Source: Anaerolineales bacterium (GTDB taxonomy: Bacteria > Chloroflexota > Anaerolineae > Anaerolineales > Villigracilaceae). Taken from it: 64,000 bases of DNA. The number at the start of each line of letters is the position of its first letter. The stretch's first letter is position 1. Under the pieces are notes generated by a model. The model made no database searches. It was not told where the DNA came from and was given only the letters and a program-made list of their open reading frames with translations. Positions 17,311-26,393 of this stretch are shown here, in pieces. A program made the translations under genes and the position numbers. The stretch is taken from contig JASEHI010000002.1 of assembly GCA_030018695.1 (NCBI GenBank), forward strand, positions 1 to 64,000, written 5' to 3'.

Positions 17311-17576
17311 ACAGCCTCCCCATCTTCCCACATATACACATCCTCGTCGGGGTGGTCCCAAATCCGGGCCAGCGAAGCCTGGGAAACCAGGTACCATTCC
17401 TGGGGTTCAGATACGGCACGCGGTCGCGACAGGGCTTCGAATAGTTGAGCGCTGAGTAGCACTGCCCGGGCGCGTCCATGCCGCGTAATGAAAATGGGTT
17501 CGCTTTCATTCTCCAACTGGTCGAGAATGGCGCTCAACCGGTCACGGACTTCAGTAGCAGGAATAATGGCGGGCAT
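17307..17576 (-). CDS. Phd/YefM-type antitoxin
   Basis: IIPATEVRDRLSAILDQLENESEPIFITRHGRARAVLLSAQLFEAL; ATGA overlap with the toxin. Confidence 0.8.
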   Translation of the reverse strand: MPAIIPATEVRDRLSAILDQLENESEPIFITRHGRARAVLLSAQLFEALSRPRAVSEPQEWYLVSQASLARIWDHPDEDVYMWEDGEAV

Positions 17577-17723
17577 CTCGAGCTCCTTTTGTACGTAATT
17601 CCGTAAAGAATTCTATCACATTTCCCTTGCCACCTTCTTGGAATTCTTGCTTTTTGTGCCGAGTAGGCCTTCGGCAAGGAAATTCCAACCGCTAAGACGC
17701 CAAGAACGCAAAGCCTGCTTCCC

Positions 17724-19472
17724 TCACCAGTCGAACACGCCATCCAAATCTTCTTCCGCTACATCGAACACAGCATTATGCGGGGGTAAAGGTTCACGCG
17801 TCATCCATTCGGGCAGGCGGTCGTCTTTGGCAGTGAATCCGGCGCGGCGGTTGAACTCGCGCTCCAGTTTCAGGGTTTCTTTGCCGAGCGCCTGCAAAAT
17901 ATCCGTGCCCACGTTCCAGCCGTAGCGGGCGTTGAGCAGGCTGGCTATCGTCTCCACCGAGGCGACGGCAAAGCCAAAACCGGCGAAGAGGCACGCGCCG
18001 AGGCTATCGTAACCGGCCATGTTGATCTGCGCCGTGCGCGAGACGTCGGCCTGGCCTTTGGGGTCGAGATGGTTGATCCTGGCGCGGATGGTCAACCCCG
18101 CAGTATGATCTGCGCCCTGCGGCGAGGTGGCGTAGGTGACGCCGGTGCCTTTGATGGCGCGCGGCTCATAGGCCGACATGGCCTGCCCCTTGACCGCCGG
18201 GACGCGCTGGATGCCGAAATGCTTCCCGGTCGAGACTGCGCCGTTAGCAAGAACGCGTCCGAGCGGTGTGTTGCGGCGGATCTCATCCAGCAGTTCCAGC
18301 GCCCGCGCCGCGTCGCCCCATCCCATCTGACCGGCTTCGGCGGCCACGCCCAGCGCCGCGCCGACCTCAATGCTGTCCAGCCCGAGATCGTTGACCTGCC
18401 AGTTCAGGCGGGCGATGGCATCCAGGGAGTCAATGCCCAGGTTGGAGCCCATCAGGCCGATGCTCTCGTATTCGAGCGGCGAGACGATAACCTTGCCGTC
18501 CTCCCCGCCGAAGACATTCGAACAGCGGATGGTGCAGCCAGGCATGCAGGCATGGGTCGGGTTCGAGACGCCGCCGCGCCCGAGCAGGAGTTCGCGCAGA
18601 TGCTCGCCGGAGATGGCGTCTGCCCCCTCGAACTGTCCCGCCGAGAAGTTGCGCGTGGGCAGCGAGCCGAAGGTCTGGCACATCTGCACCATCGCCGCCG
18701 TGCCGTAATCACGGTACGTGTGCGTCTGCGGATGATCCAGCAGGGCTTTGTTGTAGACCTTCTGCGCTTCGCGATAGGCCTCCGGGTTGGCAATCGGCGG
18801 CTTCGGACAGCCCGCCGCGTCGAAGACGACGGCCTTCAGTCCCTTGCTGCCCATCACCGCGCCCAGGCCGCCGCGCGCCGCGATGCGCGAGGGGACTTTG
18901 TCCTTATCCAGATTCTGGATACCGGCTGCGGACAGTTTCATTTCGCCGCCGGGACCGATGAGCGCAATGGCGACTTTCTGACCGTATTTCTCCAGCAGTT
19001 TCGACGCGGTTTCATAAACACCCAAGCCTATCAGACCTTTAGGGTCTTCGGAGACCCCTTCGGCAGGCTCAGGGCAGGCTCTAAAGGTCTGCTCGAAGCG
19101 CGCGCCTTGTTTGCTGAGATGCAAAACCCAGAATCCAGGCTCGGCAGGTATGTCTTCGATAATCAAGGCTCGGATGCCCAGATAAGCCATCTGCAGGCCA
19201 GTGGTGCCGCCCGCGTTGGCTTCCTTGATTCCCCCTGTCAGCGGGGACTTGCCGCCGATGGAAATCCGATCGCAGGACGAGAGCATGTGGCCCACCAGCA
19301 GGCCGGGGGCGAAGATGAGTTTGTTGCCCGCGCCGAGAGGGTCGCAGGACGGGTCCACTTCGTCGAGCAGGATGCGCGCCGAAAGTCCGCGCCCGCCGAG
19401 GCGCGACCAGGATTCCGGCGCGGGTTCGCGCGTTAAATTTCGCTGCCCGACATTCACTCGCCAGATTTGCAT
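17724..19472 (-). CDS. Aldehyde:ferredoxin oxidoreductase family protein (AOR-1)
   Basis: GGRGLSARILLDEVDP, GGKSPLTGGIKEANAGG, ARGGLGAVMGSKGLKAV, C-terminal FN-R-G motif; GTG at 19484 is an alternative start. Confidence 0.9.
   Translation of the reverse strand: MQIWRVNVGQRNLTREPAPESWSRLGGRGLSARILLDEVDPSCDPLGAGNKLIFAPGLLVGHMLSSCDRISIGGKSPLTGGIKEANAGGTTGLQMAYLGIRALIIEDIPAEPGFWVLHLSKQGARFEQTFRACPEPAEGVSEDPKGLIGLGVYETASKLLEKYGQKVAIALIGPGGEMKLSAAGIQNLDKDKVPSRIAARGGLGAVMGSKGLKAVVFDAAGCPKPPIANPEAYREAQKVYNKALLDHPQTHTYRDYGTAAMVQMCQTFGSLPTRNFSAGQFEGADAISGEHLRELLLGRGGVSNPTHACMPGCTIRCSNVFGGEDGKVIVSPLEYESIGLMGSNLGIDSLDAIARLNWQVNDLGLDSIEVGAALGVAAEAGQMGWGDAARALELLDEIRRNTPLGRVLANGAVSTGKHFGIQRVPAVKGQAMSAYEPRAIKGTGVTYATSPQGADHTAGLTIRARINHLDPKGQADVSRTAQINMAGYDSLGACLFAGFGFAVASVETIASLLNARYGWNVGTDILQALGKETLKLEREFNRRAGFTAKDDRLPEWMTREPLPPHNAVFDVAEEDLDGVFDW
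19033..19090. repeat. In-frame palindromic insert within AOR-1
   Basis: agacctttag...ctaaaggtct terminal inverted repeat enclosing ccttcggcaggctcaggg; encodes TFRACPEPAEGVSEDPKGL. Confidence 0.8.
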
Positions 19473-19483
19473 ACGGGCGCTCA

Positions 19484-19726
19484 CTACGGTCGAAACAGAG
19501 CAAGTTCGGCATGTTCCCCCGTTGCCTCATTGACAACAACCAAGCCTCCAGCATTTTCCCGCTGCAACTGCTCATTCGCGTTCAGGAGTTCAATGCCATA
19601 GATCGTTCCGTTTGGAGCCATATCTACAACGAGTTCATCGCTCACGCGGATTGCCTCAACCTCAGCCCCCTTCTCCTGGAAACGAATGTAGGCAATATTG
19701 TAACGAGGATCGTATGTAAAACGCAT
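19484..19726 (-). CDS. DUF2283-family small protein
   Basis: YDPRYNIAYIRFQEKGAEVEAIRVSDELVVDMAPNGTIYGIELLNA. Confidence 0.8.
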   Translation of the reverse strand: MRFTYDPRYNIAYIRFQEKGAEVEAIRVSDELVVDMAPNGTIYGIELLNANEQLQRENAGGLVVVNEATGEHAELALFRP

Positions 19727-19736
19727 AGCATCACTC

Positions 19737-19991
19737 CTAGAAATAACGCGTAATCACGGTGATTACCAACCAGCCATTCTCACCTTCTTGAACTGAATAC
19801 GCTTCGATCTGTTTCGTCGCGTAGGACCGTCCCTGCCACAGCCGGTCATATGGAAAATTACGCCGAAATCCTACGCGCCCAAATTTTGCTGGAATTCGCT
19901 CGCCGAATTCGACCGTGGCGCGCACATCATCTTCGGTTGCGCCGCGTTCAGCCATCCGGCTAAGAGCGTGAGGGTGGAAGTGTATTGTCAT
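19737..19991 (-). CDS. DUF4258-family putative toxin
   Basis: FHPHALSRMAERGATEDDVRATVEFGERIPAKFGRVGFRR...QIEAYSVQEGENGWLVITVITRYF. Confidence 0.75.
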   Translation of the reverse strand: MTIHFHPHALSRMAERGATEDDVRATVEFGERIPAKFGRVGFRRNFPYDRLWQGRSYATKQIEAYSVQEGENGWLVITVITRYF

Positions 19992-20006
19992 AGGCGAAGG
20001 ATATAT

Positions 20007-21296
20007 CTAGTGTACCACGTCTTTTAGGGCTTCGCCGAAAATGTTCAAAGCCTCGTTGCCCTGCGCCTCGGTGACGATGAGCGGCGGGATCCAGCGGATG
20101 GTGTTGTCATGCGTGCCACAGGAAAGCAGCAGCAGGCCGCGCTCCTGGCAAGCGTGGATGACGGCTTTAGCCAGCGCCTTGTCAGGTTTTGGCTTGGCGG
20201 AAGGCTTTCCGCTGACAATGAACTCGGTACCAATCATCAATCCCAGCCCGCGCACGTCGCCGATGATGGGATGCTGCTCCTGGAGTTTGCGCAGCCCGGT
20301 CAGCAACTGGACCCCGCGCCGGGCCGCGCTGCCGGGCATATCCTCCTCGCGCATGGCGCGGATGGTGGCCACGCCGGCTGCACAGGCGACAGCGTTGCCG
20401 CCGTAGGTCCCGCCGTGGGAGCCAACCTGCCACTTCTTCATCAGGTCGAGGCGGCTGAAGACTCCCGAAAGCGGCAAACCCGAGGCGATGCCCTTGGCGA
20501 CCGTCATGATGTCTGGCACGACGCCGAAGTGATCCTGGGCAAACCATTTGCCGGTGCGCCCGAAGCCGGACTGGATCTCGTCGAAGATGAGCAGGATGCC
20601 GTGCCTATCGCAGATTTCGCGCAAGCCCTTGAGAAAGGATGCGGGTGGGACAACGTATCCGCCCTCGCCAAGCACCGGCTCGATCAGGATGGCGGCGGTT
20701 TCCTGCGGGGCGGTCTGCGAATTGAGCAGGAGGTCCAGTTCATCCAGGCACCACTGGCTGGTTGACTCGGCGTCCCAACCGTAGCGATAGGCATACGGAT
20801 ACGGCGCGACGAAAACGCCCGCCGGCAGCGGCTGGTAACCGGCGCGGTAGATGGTCTTCGAGGTGGTCAGCACCATCGTTCCAGCCGTGCGACCGTGGAA
20901 ACTGCCCTGAAAGACAATCACATTCGGGCGACCAGTAGCGGCGCGCGCCAGTTTGACCGCGCCTTCGACCGCCTCGGCGCCGGAGTTGCTGAAGAAGAAG
21001 CCGTCAATGGAGGGGTGGACAATCGTGCGCAGTTCCTGCACCAGTTCGAGCAGCGGCTTGTGGACGACGATGTTGGCCTGTGCGTGCAGCAGAGATCCAG
21101 CCTGCTCGCGGATGGCGGCAACGACTTTCGGATGGCAGTGGCCGGTATTGGTCACACCGATGCCGCAGGTGAAGTCGAGATATTTCTTGCCATCCGTGGC
21201 ATGGATGTAACAGCCTTCGGCGCGCTCGGCCTCGACGGGGAAGATGCGTGTCCAGACAGGGGAGAGATGGGAGAAGTTTTCGGAGTAGAGGGTCAT
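20007..21296 (-). CDS. Class-III aminotransferase (4-aminobutyrate aminotransferase-like)
   Basis: DFTCGIGVTNTGHCHPKVV, FFSNSGAEAVEGAVKLAR, LLIFDEIQSGFGRTGKWFA. Confidence 0.9.
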   Translation of the reverse strand: MTLYSENFSHLSPVWTRIFPVEAERAEGCYIHATDGKKYLDFTCGIGVTNTGHCHPKVVAAIREQAGSLLHAQANIVVHKPLLELVQELRTIVHPSIDGFFFSNSGAEAVEGAVKLARAATGRPNVIVFQGSFHGRTAGTMVLTTSKTIYRAGYQPLPAGVFVAPYPYAYRYGWDAESTSQWCLDELDLLLNSQTAPQETAAILIEPVLGEGGYVVPPASFLKGLREICDRHGILLIFDEIQSGFGRTGKWFAQDHFGVVPDIMTVAKGIASGLPLSGVFSRLDLMKKWQVGSHGGTYGGNAVACAAGVATIRAMREEDMPGSAARRGVQLLTGLRKLQEQHPIIGDVRGLGLMIGTEFIVSGKPSAKPKPDKALAKAVIHACQERGLLLLSCGTHDNTIRWIPPLIVTEAQGNEALNIFGEALKDVVH

Positions 21297-21381
21297 AGGA
21301 GTTTGGTGGAGTAAAACGTGAAAAGTAAAACGTAAGGGGGAGAGGCGCAAATTACGTTTTGCGCCTCTCCGTGGCTGTAAA

Positions 21382-23343
21382 TCAGGCTGGTAGATACTCA
21401 GCCGCCCACTCGAGATCGAGCTTTTTGAGCGTTGCGGCAGTCGGGATGCCATCGTTTGTCCAGCCAGCCAGTTTGTAGTACTCGTCGAGGGCGGCTTCGA
21501 CTTCCTTCGGGTCGAGGGCAATGCCCGCTGTCGGGCCAGTGCCGGCCAACGGCTTGAAGAATTTCTTCGGCAATTGGTCGTCCTTGCGGGTGAAGCCTTC
21601 GCGGGCATTGAACGTGCGCATCAGGTTCAGGCGGCGGGCGCCGACGGTCATCAGTTCTTCGAGGGTCACATCCCAGCCGGTCACGGCGCGCACCAGTTCG
21701 ACCGTCTCTTGCGGGCCGTAGAGCGTCCAGCCCGGGCCCCAGACGAACTGACACAGTTCCAGCGTGTCCAGCAGGCTGTAAAAGACCTCGGTCAGGTAGG
21801 CAAAGCGGACTTTCTCCGCGCCGAGGCTCATCTGTTCCTGTGGATCTTTCAGGCCGAGCAATGCCAGACGACCCAGATACAGGTCAGTCGCCATGCCATT
21901 TTCGTACATCCAGTCATGCTCGCTGGACTGGTGATCCGCGCCGAAGGGGTTGACCGCATAGATCAAGGCCAGCGAACGTTTGGCCTGCGGCATGTGCGCC
22001 GGGGCCTCGTGATTCTTGACCGTGACCAGGCATTCGTCTGCGCCCCTGCCCCAGGCCTGCGCGGCGCGGGCTGAACCCTCGGCCAGCACCGCACCGAGCG
22101 CACCGGATCTGGTCACAATTTGCATCAGCACTTCCAGCATGGCGTCCGCGTCCCCGAAGCGCAGCTCAATGCCGCCAGTTTCTTTATTGGTGATGATGCT
22201 TTTCTCGTAGCACTCCATCGCAAAGGCAATCGTCGCGCCGCAGGAGATGGTATCCACTCCATATTGATTGCAAATCTGGTGCGCCTGCGAGATGGCCGCC
22301 AGGTCGTCAATGCCGCAGTATGAGCCGAAGGTAGCGATGGTCTCATATTCCGGGCCGCCATAGTACGGGTCAACTTTGTACGCGCCCTCTCCTCTCTTGA
22401 GCAAAAGCCTGCCTTGAGCCTGTCGAAGGGTCGAAGGATTGATTTCAACGACGCGCTTGCAGCGCACCACGCAGGCGTGGCACGTATCGCGCTCTTTCAG
22501 GATGGTCTCGGCCATCTTCTCGCCGCTGATCGGTTCGGCGCCCTCGAATTGGCCCTCGTTGTAGTTGCGCGTGGGCAGCGTGCCAAAGGAGTTCTGCGGC
22601 ATGACCACGCTGGCCGTGCCGTACTTTCCCAGGCCGTCCATATCGGGATTTTGGGGCATCAATTTAGGGCCAGTCTTGTTTAGGTCGGTCAGCGCCTTCG
22701 CATCAGCCAGTTCGGGCTTCTTCGTCCCGCGTACGACGATAGCCTTGAGATTCTTACCCGCCATCACCAGCCCCATGCCCGTGCGTCCGTTGTTGCGGTT
22801 GGACATGCTGAGCAGCGAGGAGAAGAGCACGCTTTTCTCCGCCGCCGGGCCGTGCTGCAAGATTTCGATCTTTGGGTCGCCGAGTTCTTGCTTGAGGATG
22901 GCGTCCACTTCGCCGGTGATTTTGCCCCGTAAATGCGCGGCGTCACGCAGCTCGGCCTGGCCGTCCTTGATCCACAGGTAGACCGGCTTCGGCGACCTGC
23001 CCTTGACGACAATACCGTCGTAGCCAGCGAACTTGAGTTCCGCCGGGAAGAAGCCGCCACCCTGCGAATCGCCGATCGCGCCGCTGACCGGCGACCTGGC
23101 ATTGACATTGACGCGGCTCTGGCCAGAGATGGGCGCACCGGTCGTCACGCCCAGCATGACCGTCAGCACGTTTTCGGGCGCGGTCGGGGCCACGCCTTTG
23201 GGTACATCCCGCAGGATGTAATGCAGGCCCATCGCCGAGCCGCCCAGATATTTGCGGTAGAACGCTTCGGGCGGGGTCTCAGTGTCGAGTTTGCCGCGCG
23301 TCAGGTCAACGTGTAAAATTTTGCCGTGGTAGCCGTAAGGCAT
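21382..23343 (-). CDS. Aldehyde:ferredoxin oxidoreductase family protein (AOR-2)
   Basis: MPYGYHGKILHVDLTRGKLDTETPPEAFYRKYLGGSAMGLHYIL...; CHACVVRC; FNAREGFTRKDDQLP. Confidence 0.95.
   Translation of the reverse strand: MPYGYHGKILHVDLTRGKLDTETPPEAFYRKYLGGSAMGLHYILRDVPKGVAPTAPENVLTVMLGVTTGAPISGQSRVNVNARSPVSGAIGDSQGGGFFPAELKFAGYDGIVVKGRSPKPVYLWIKDGQAELRDAAHLRGKITGEVDAILKQELGDPKIEILQHGPAAEKSVLFSSLLSMSNRNNGRTGMGLVMAGKNLKAIVVRGTKKPELADAKALTDLNKTGPKLMPQNPDMDGLGKYGTASVVMPQNSFGTLPTRNYNEGQFEGAEPISGEKMAETILKERDTCHACVVRCKRVVEINPSTLRQAQGRLLLKRGEGAYKVDPYYGGPEYETIATFGSYCGIDDLAAISQAHQICNQYGVDTISCGATIAFAMECYEKSIITNKETGGIELRFGDADAMLEVLMQIVTRSGALGAVLAEGSARAAQAWGRGADECLVTVKNHEAPAHMPQAKRSLALIYAVNPFGADHQSSEHDWMYENGMATDLYLGRLALLGLKDPQEQMSLGAEKVRFAYLTEVFYSLLDTLELCQFVWGPGWTLYGPQETVELVRAVTGWDVTLEELMTVGARRLNLMRTFNAREGFTRKDDQLPKKFFKPLAGTGPTAGIALDPKEVEAALDEYYKLAGWTNDGIPTAATLKKLDLEWAAEYLPA
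22408..22436. repeat. In-frame gcctgccttgagcctgtcgaagggtcgaa insert within AOR-2
   Basis: Encodes STLRQAQGR between RCKRVVEINP and the KVDPYYGGPEYET motif. Confidence 0.75.
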
Positions 23344-23453
23344 GGTCAACTCCTTTCCGTCAAGGAAGAGATAGATAAGGTATGAATGCAACGACGTTGC
23401 ATCGTGCGCACCAAAAGGCACGCACAATGCAACGAGTGTCACGTAATCGTCTG

Positions 23454-25043
23454 TTAATCGTCGGTTTCGGCTTTACTCCAGGCAAAGATGCTCTTGGTAT
23501 TGACCAGTTTACCGTCGATATCCGTGAGGAGCTTGGGCGGGTCCTTCTTCTGGGTCAGGAGTGAGACCACGATCAGGAAGATGACCGAAATGGCGAACGC
23601 CGGGAAGGATGCGATATAGATCGAGTCCCAGATGACATCGTCCATCATCTCGCCTTCGTAGACAACCGGCAGCACGTAGGTGTACATCCAGGTCACGGTC
23701 AGGATGACCCAGGAGACCATGCCACTGAAAAACGAGGCCAACGCGCCGGAATGGTTGGCCTTCTTCCAGTACATGCCGATCAGGTAAGGAGCAGCCATAC
23801 CGACGAGGATGGATGTGTTCGCCATGACAGCCAATTTATAGATCGTCGAGGCGAACAAGGCAATTCCCAGGCTCATGACGCCGCTGACGAGCAAGGCGAT
23901 GCGGGTCAGGCGCAGCGAGTCTTTATCCGACAGGGCCGGTTTGCTAACCTTGACAATGTTCTCGGTGAACATGGTCGCGCCGGCGAGGAGCGAGCTGTCG
24001 GAGGTGCTCATCAGGGCGGAGGCGATGACGGCCACAAAGACAGCCACAAGGGCTGGCGGCAGATATTTCATCGCCATCAGGATGAGGATGTTCTCTGTCG
24101 CCGCCCCACCCAATTCCGGGCCTAGAGCACCGTAGGCGACCACGCCGATCAGCGGGGAAAGCACGCCGAAGCCCAGATAGAGGGCGCCAGCCAGGAAGGT
24201 GGCCTTGACAGCCGTATTCTCGTTCTTCGATGCGCAGGTGCGCTGCAGGTAGTCCTGGGCCGGGATGGCGCCCAGGCCAAGGGCAAGCCAGGCGGCAATG
24301 TAATAGAACCAGCCATGGATCCCGAAATAGCCGTAGTAGCCATCATTGGCAGTCGGCCAGATGGCAAAGGTATTCGTGGTGTACTGCGCGCCCGCCATGT
24401 TGACCATATTGCTGAAACCATCCACGCTAATCATAATGGCGACGGTGATGATGACCAGACCGATCGAGGTCAGGAACATCTGCATGAAATCGAGCGCCGT
24501 ATCCGCCCATAGCCCGCCCATCAGGGTGTAGAGGGTCACGACGACCGTCACCAGGATCATGCCCCACGCAAGCGGCCAGCCCAGGAGGGCTTGCATGATG
24601 GCACCGCCGGCGACAATCTGGGCGGCCGTCCAGCCGAAGTAGGTGATGATCTGCGTCACCGCGCCGATGACCGACATGGCTTTTCCATAGCGATGCTGGA
24701 AGAAATCCATGATGGTGACGTACTTAGCACGCCGTGCCAGACGGACAACGAAGATGCCGGCGATAACCAGGCACATCGTCGCCCCGAAAGGATCGAATAC
24801 CACACCCTGGAAGCCATATTGGTAGGCTTCATTACTGGCTCCCATCAGGGTCTCGGCGGCAAACCAGGTTGCCATGATAGACGGTGCTGCCATCCATAAA
24901 GGCAAGCGACGTCCGGCGAGGACGTAATCCACATTGGTCTCAACCTTCTTGGACGCCCACCAGCCGATGATCATGCGGATGATCAGGATGATCACGATCC
25001 CTCCGATGATCAAGCTTGCATGCTCATATGCTCCAAGTTCCAT
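23454..25043 (-). CDS. Sodium:solute symporter (SSS family)
   Basis: 529 aa multi-TM; VDYVLAGRRLPLWMAAPSIMATWFAAETLMGAS...SALMSTSDSSLLAGATMF. Confidence 0.92.
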   Translation of the reverse strand: MELGAYEHASLIIGGIVIILIIRMIIGWWASKKVETNVDYVLAGRRLPLWMAAPSIMATWFAAETLMGASNEAYQYGFQGVVFDPFGATMCLVIAGIFVVRLARRAKYVTIMDFFQHRYGKAMSVIGAVTQIITYFGWTAAQIVAGGAIMQALLGWPLAWGMILVTVVVTLYTLMGGLWADTALDFMQMFLTSIGLVIITVAIMISVDGFSNMVNMAGAQYTTNTFAIWPTANDGYYGYFGIHGWFYYIAAWLALGLGAIPAQDYLQRTCASKNENTAVKATFLAGALYLGFGVLSPLIGVVAYGALGPELGGAATENILILMAMKYLPPALVAVFVAVIASALMSTSDSSLLAGATMFTENIVKVSKPALSDKDSLRLTRIALLVSGVMSLGIALFASTIYKLAVMANTSILVGMAAPYLIGMYWKKANHSGALASFFSGMVSWVILTVTWMYTYVLPVVYEGEMMDDVIWDSIYIASFPAFAISVIFLIVVSLLTQKKDPPKLLTDIDGKLVNTKSIFAWSKAETDD

Positions 25044-25104
25044 CTCATTCTCCTTTTTCTGTCATTGAATGGGTTCGGGTGTGACAGCCACCCGGATAAA
25101 CGGA

Positions 25105-26310
25105 CTACATTTCCTTTATCCCATACGGGAAGCCGTAATCGGCCATCTTCTCCATGAACGGCTCCGGATCGAAGGCTTCCGGCCCCAGTACGCCGGCACC
25201 CTTCCAGACGCCATGCTCCAGCAGATCCCAGCCGACAACGGCGTTGAAGGCGGTCTGCGCCACCACCGCCTGGCAGCCCAGGCGCTTCATGCACTCCACG
25301 TTATCGGCCACCTGGTACAGGTAGACCTGGCGCGGCTTACCGTTTTTCGTGCCCTTGACCCACGTCCCGGCGCAGGTTTTGCCTTCCATGCGGTCGCCGA
25401 GGTGAGCCGGGTCGGGCAGGCAAGCAGCCACCACGTCACGCGGGGCTACTTCCACATCCTTGACCTTGATCGGTTCCTTGTTATCCAGGCCGAGCATGTG
25501 CAGCGTTTTCAACACGCCGATGAACTGGTCACCCAGGCCGTATTTGAAGGTGACGCGCTTGCATTTGACCCAGCGCGGCACGAGCAGCACTTCCTCGTGT
25601 TCCACGTTGACCACCTCGACTTTGCCGATACCTTCGGGGAACTCGAAGGTCTCCGGCTCGGAGAACGGCGGGGTGGTAAACCAGCCCTTGTCCTTCTCCC
25701 AGATGACCGGTGGGTTGAGGCACTCCTCGATGGTCGTCCAGATGGAAAAGTTGGGCGCGAAATCGTAGCCTTTGACCACGATATTGGCGCCGTCGCGGAT
25801 GCCGATCTCCTCGATCTCATCGAACAGGTAATCCTGCGCGTATCGGGCGAAAACATCCGCCATGCCCGGCTCCACGCCCAGGCCGACGATGCACAGGATG
25901 CCCTTCTTCTCCCATTGTTTGGCGCGCTCGAACTGGTAATCGCCCAGTTTGACGCCGCACTTCTCGAAGGGCTTCTTCGGGTGCGGCTCGCTGAGGGTCA
26001 TCGCCATGTCCATGTAAGTGACGCCAACATTGAAGGCCGCGTCGAAGATCGGCACATTGAATAACGGGTCGCAGGCGTTCATGATGAGGTCCACCTTGTA
26101 CTTCTTCGCCAGGCTCTCGATCATTTCCTGCTTGCCAGCGTCGATCCATTCGATGGAGAAGCGATTCTTGTCGCCCAGTTTGGCCTGTACTTCCTTGCAA
26201 CGTTCCAGATTGTAATCTGCCAGTACGATTTGCTCCACCCACTTGCGGGGTTTAGCAATCGCGGCAATGGCTTCCCCCACCCCGCCCACACCGACGAGTA
26301 ATACTTTCAT
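25105..26310 (-). CDS. Saccharopine dehydrogenase / LYS9-like protein
   Basis: MKVLLVGVGGVGEAIAAIAKPRKWVEQIVLADYNLERCKEV...GLGVEPGMADVFARYA. Confidence 0.88.
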   Translation of the reverse strand: MKVLLVGVGGVGEAIAAIAKPRKWVEQIVLADYNLERCKEVQAKLGDKNRFSIEWIDAGKQEMIESLAKKYKVDLIMNACDPLFNVPIFDAAFNVGVTYMDMAMTLSEPHPKKPFEKCGVKLGDYQFERAKQWEKKGILCIVGLGVEPGMADVFARYAQDYLFDEIEEIGIRDGANIVVKGYDFAPNFSIWTTIEECLNPPVIWEKDKGWFTTPPFSEPETFEFPEGIGKVEVVNVEHEEVLLVPRWVKCKRVTFKYGLGDQFIGVLKTLHMLGLDNKEPIKVKDVEVAPRDVVAACLPDPAHLGDRMEGKTCAGTWVKGTKNGKPRQVYLYQVADNVECMKRLGCQAVVAQTAFNAVVGWDLLEHGVWKGAGVLGPEAFDPEPFMEKMADYGFPYGIKEM

Positions 26311-26334
26311 AATCATCCTCCTCGTTTTCATGTT

Positions 26335-26393
26335 GGAACGTTCTTACGTCTGAACGTTCTAACGTTATAACGTCACAACGTTCAAACGTTTTT
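26335..26393. repeat. Degenerate 8-bp tandem array (aacgttct)n
   Basis: aacgttct tacgtctg aacgttct aacgttat aacgtcac aacgttca aacgtttt. Confidence 0.85.

Noticed and set aside
18069-19436. 455-codon plus-strand ORF antisense to AOR-1
   Set aside because: Shadow ORF; no recognisable motifs, while the minus strand encodes a clear AOR.
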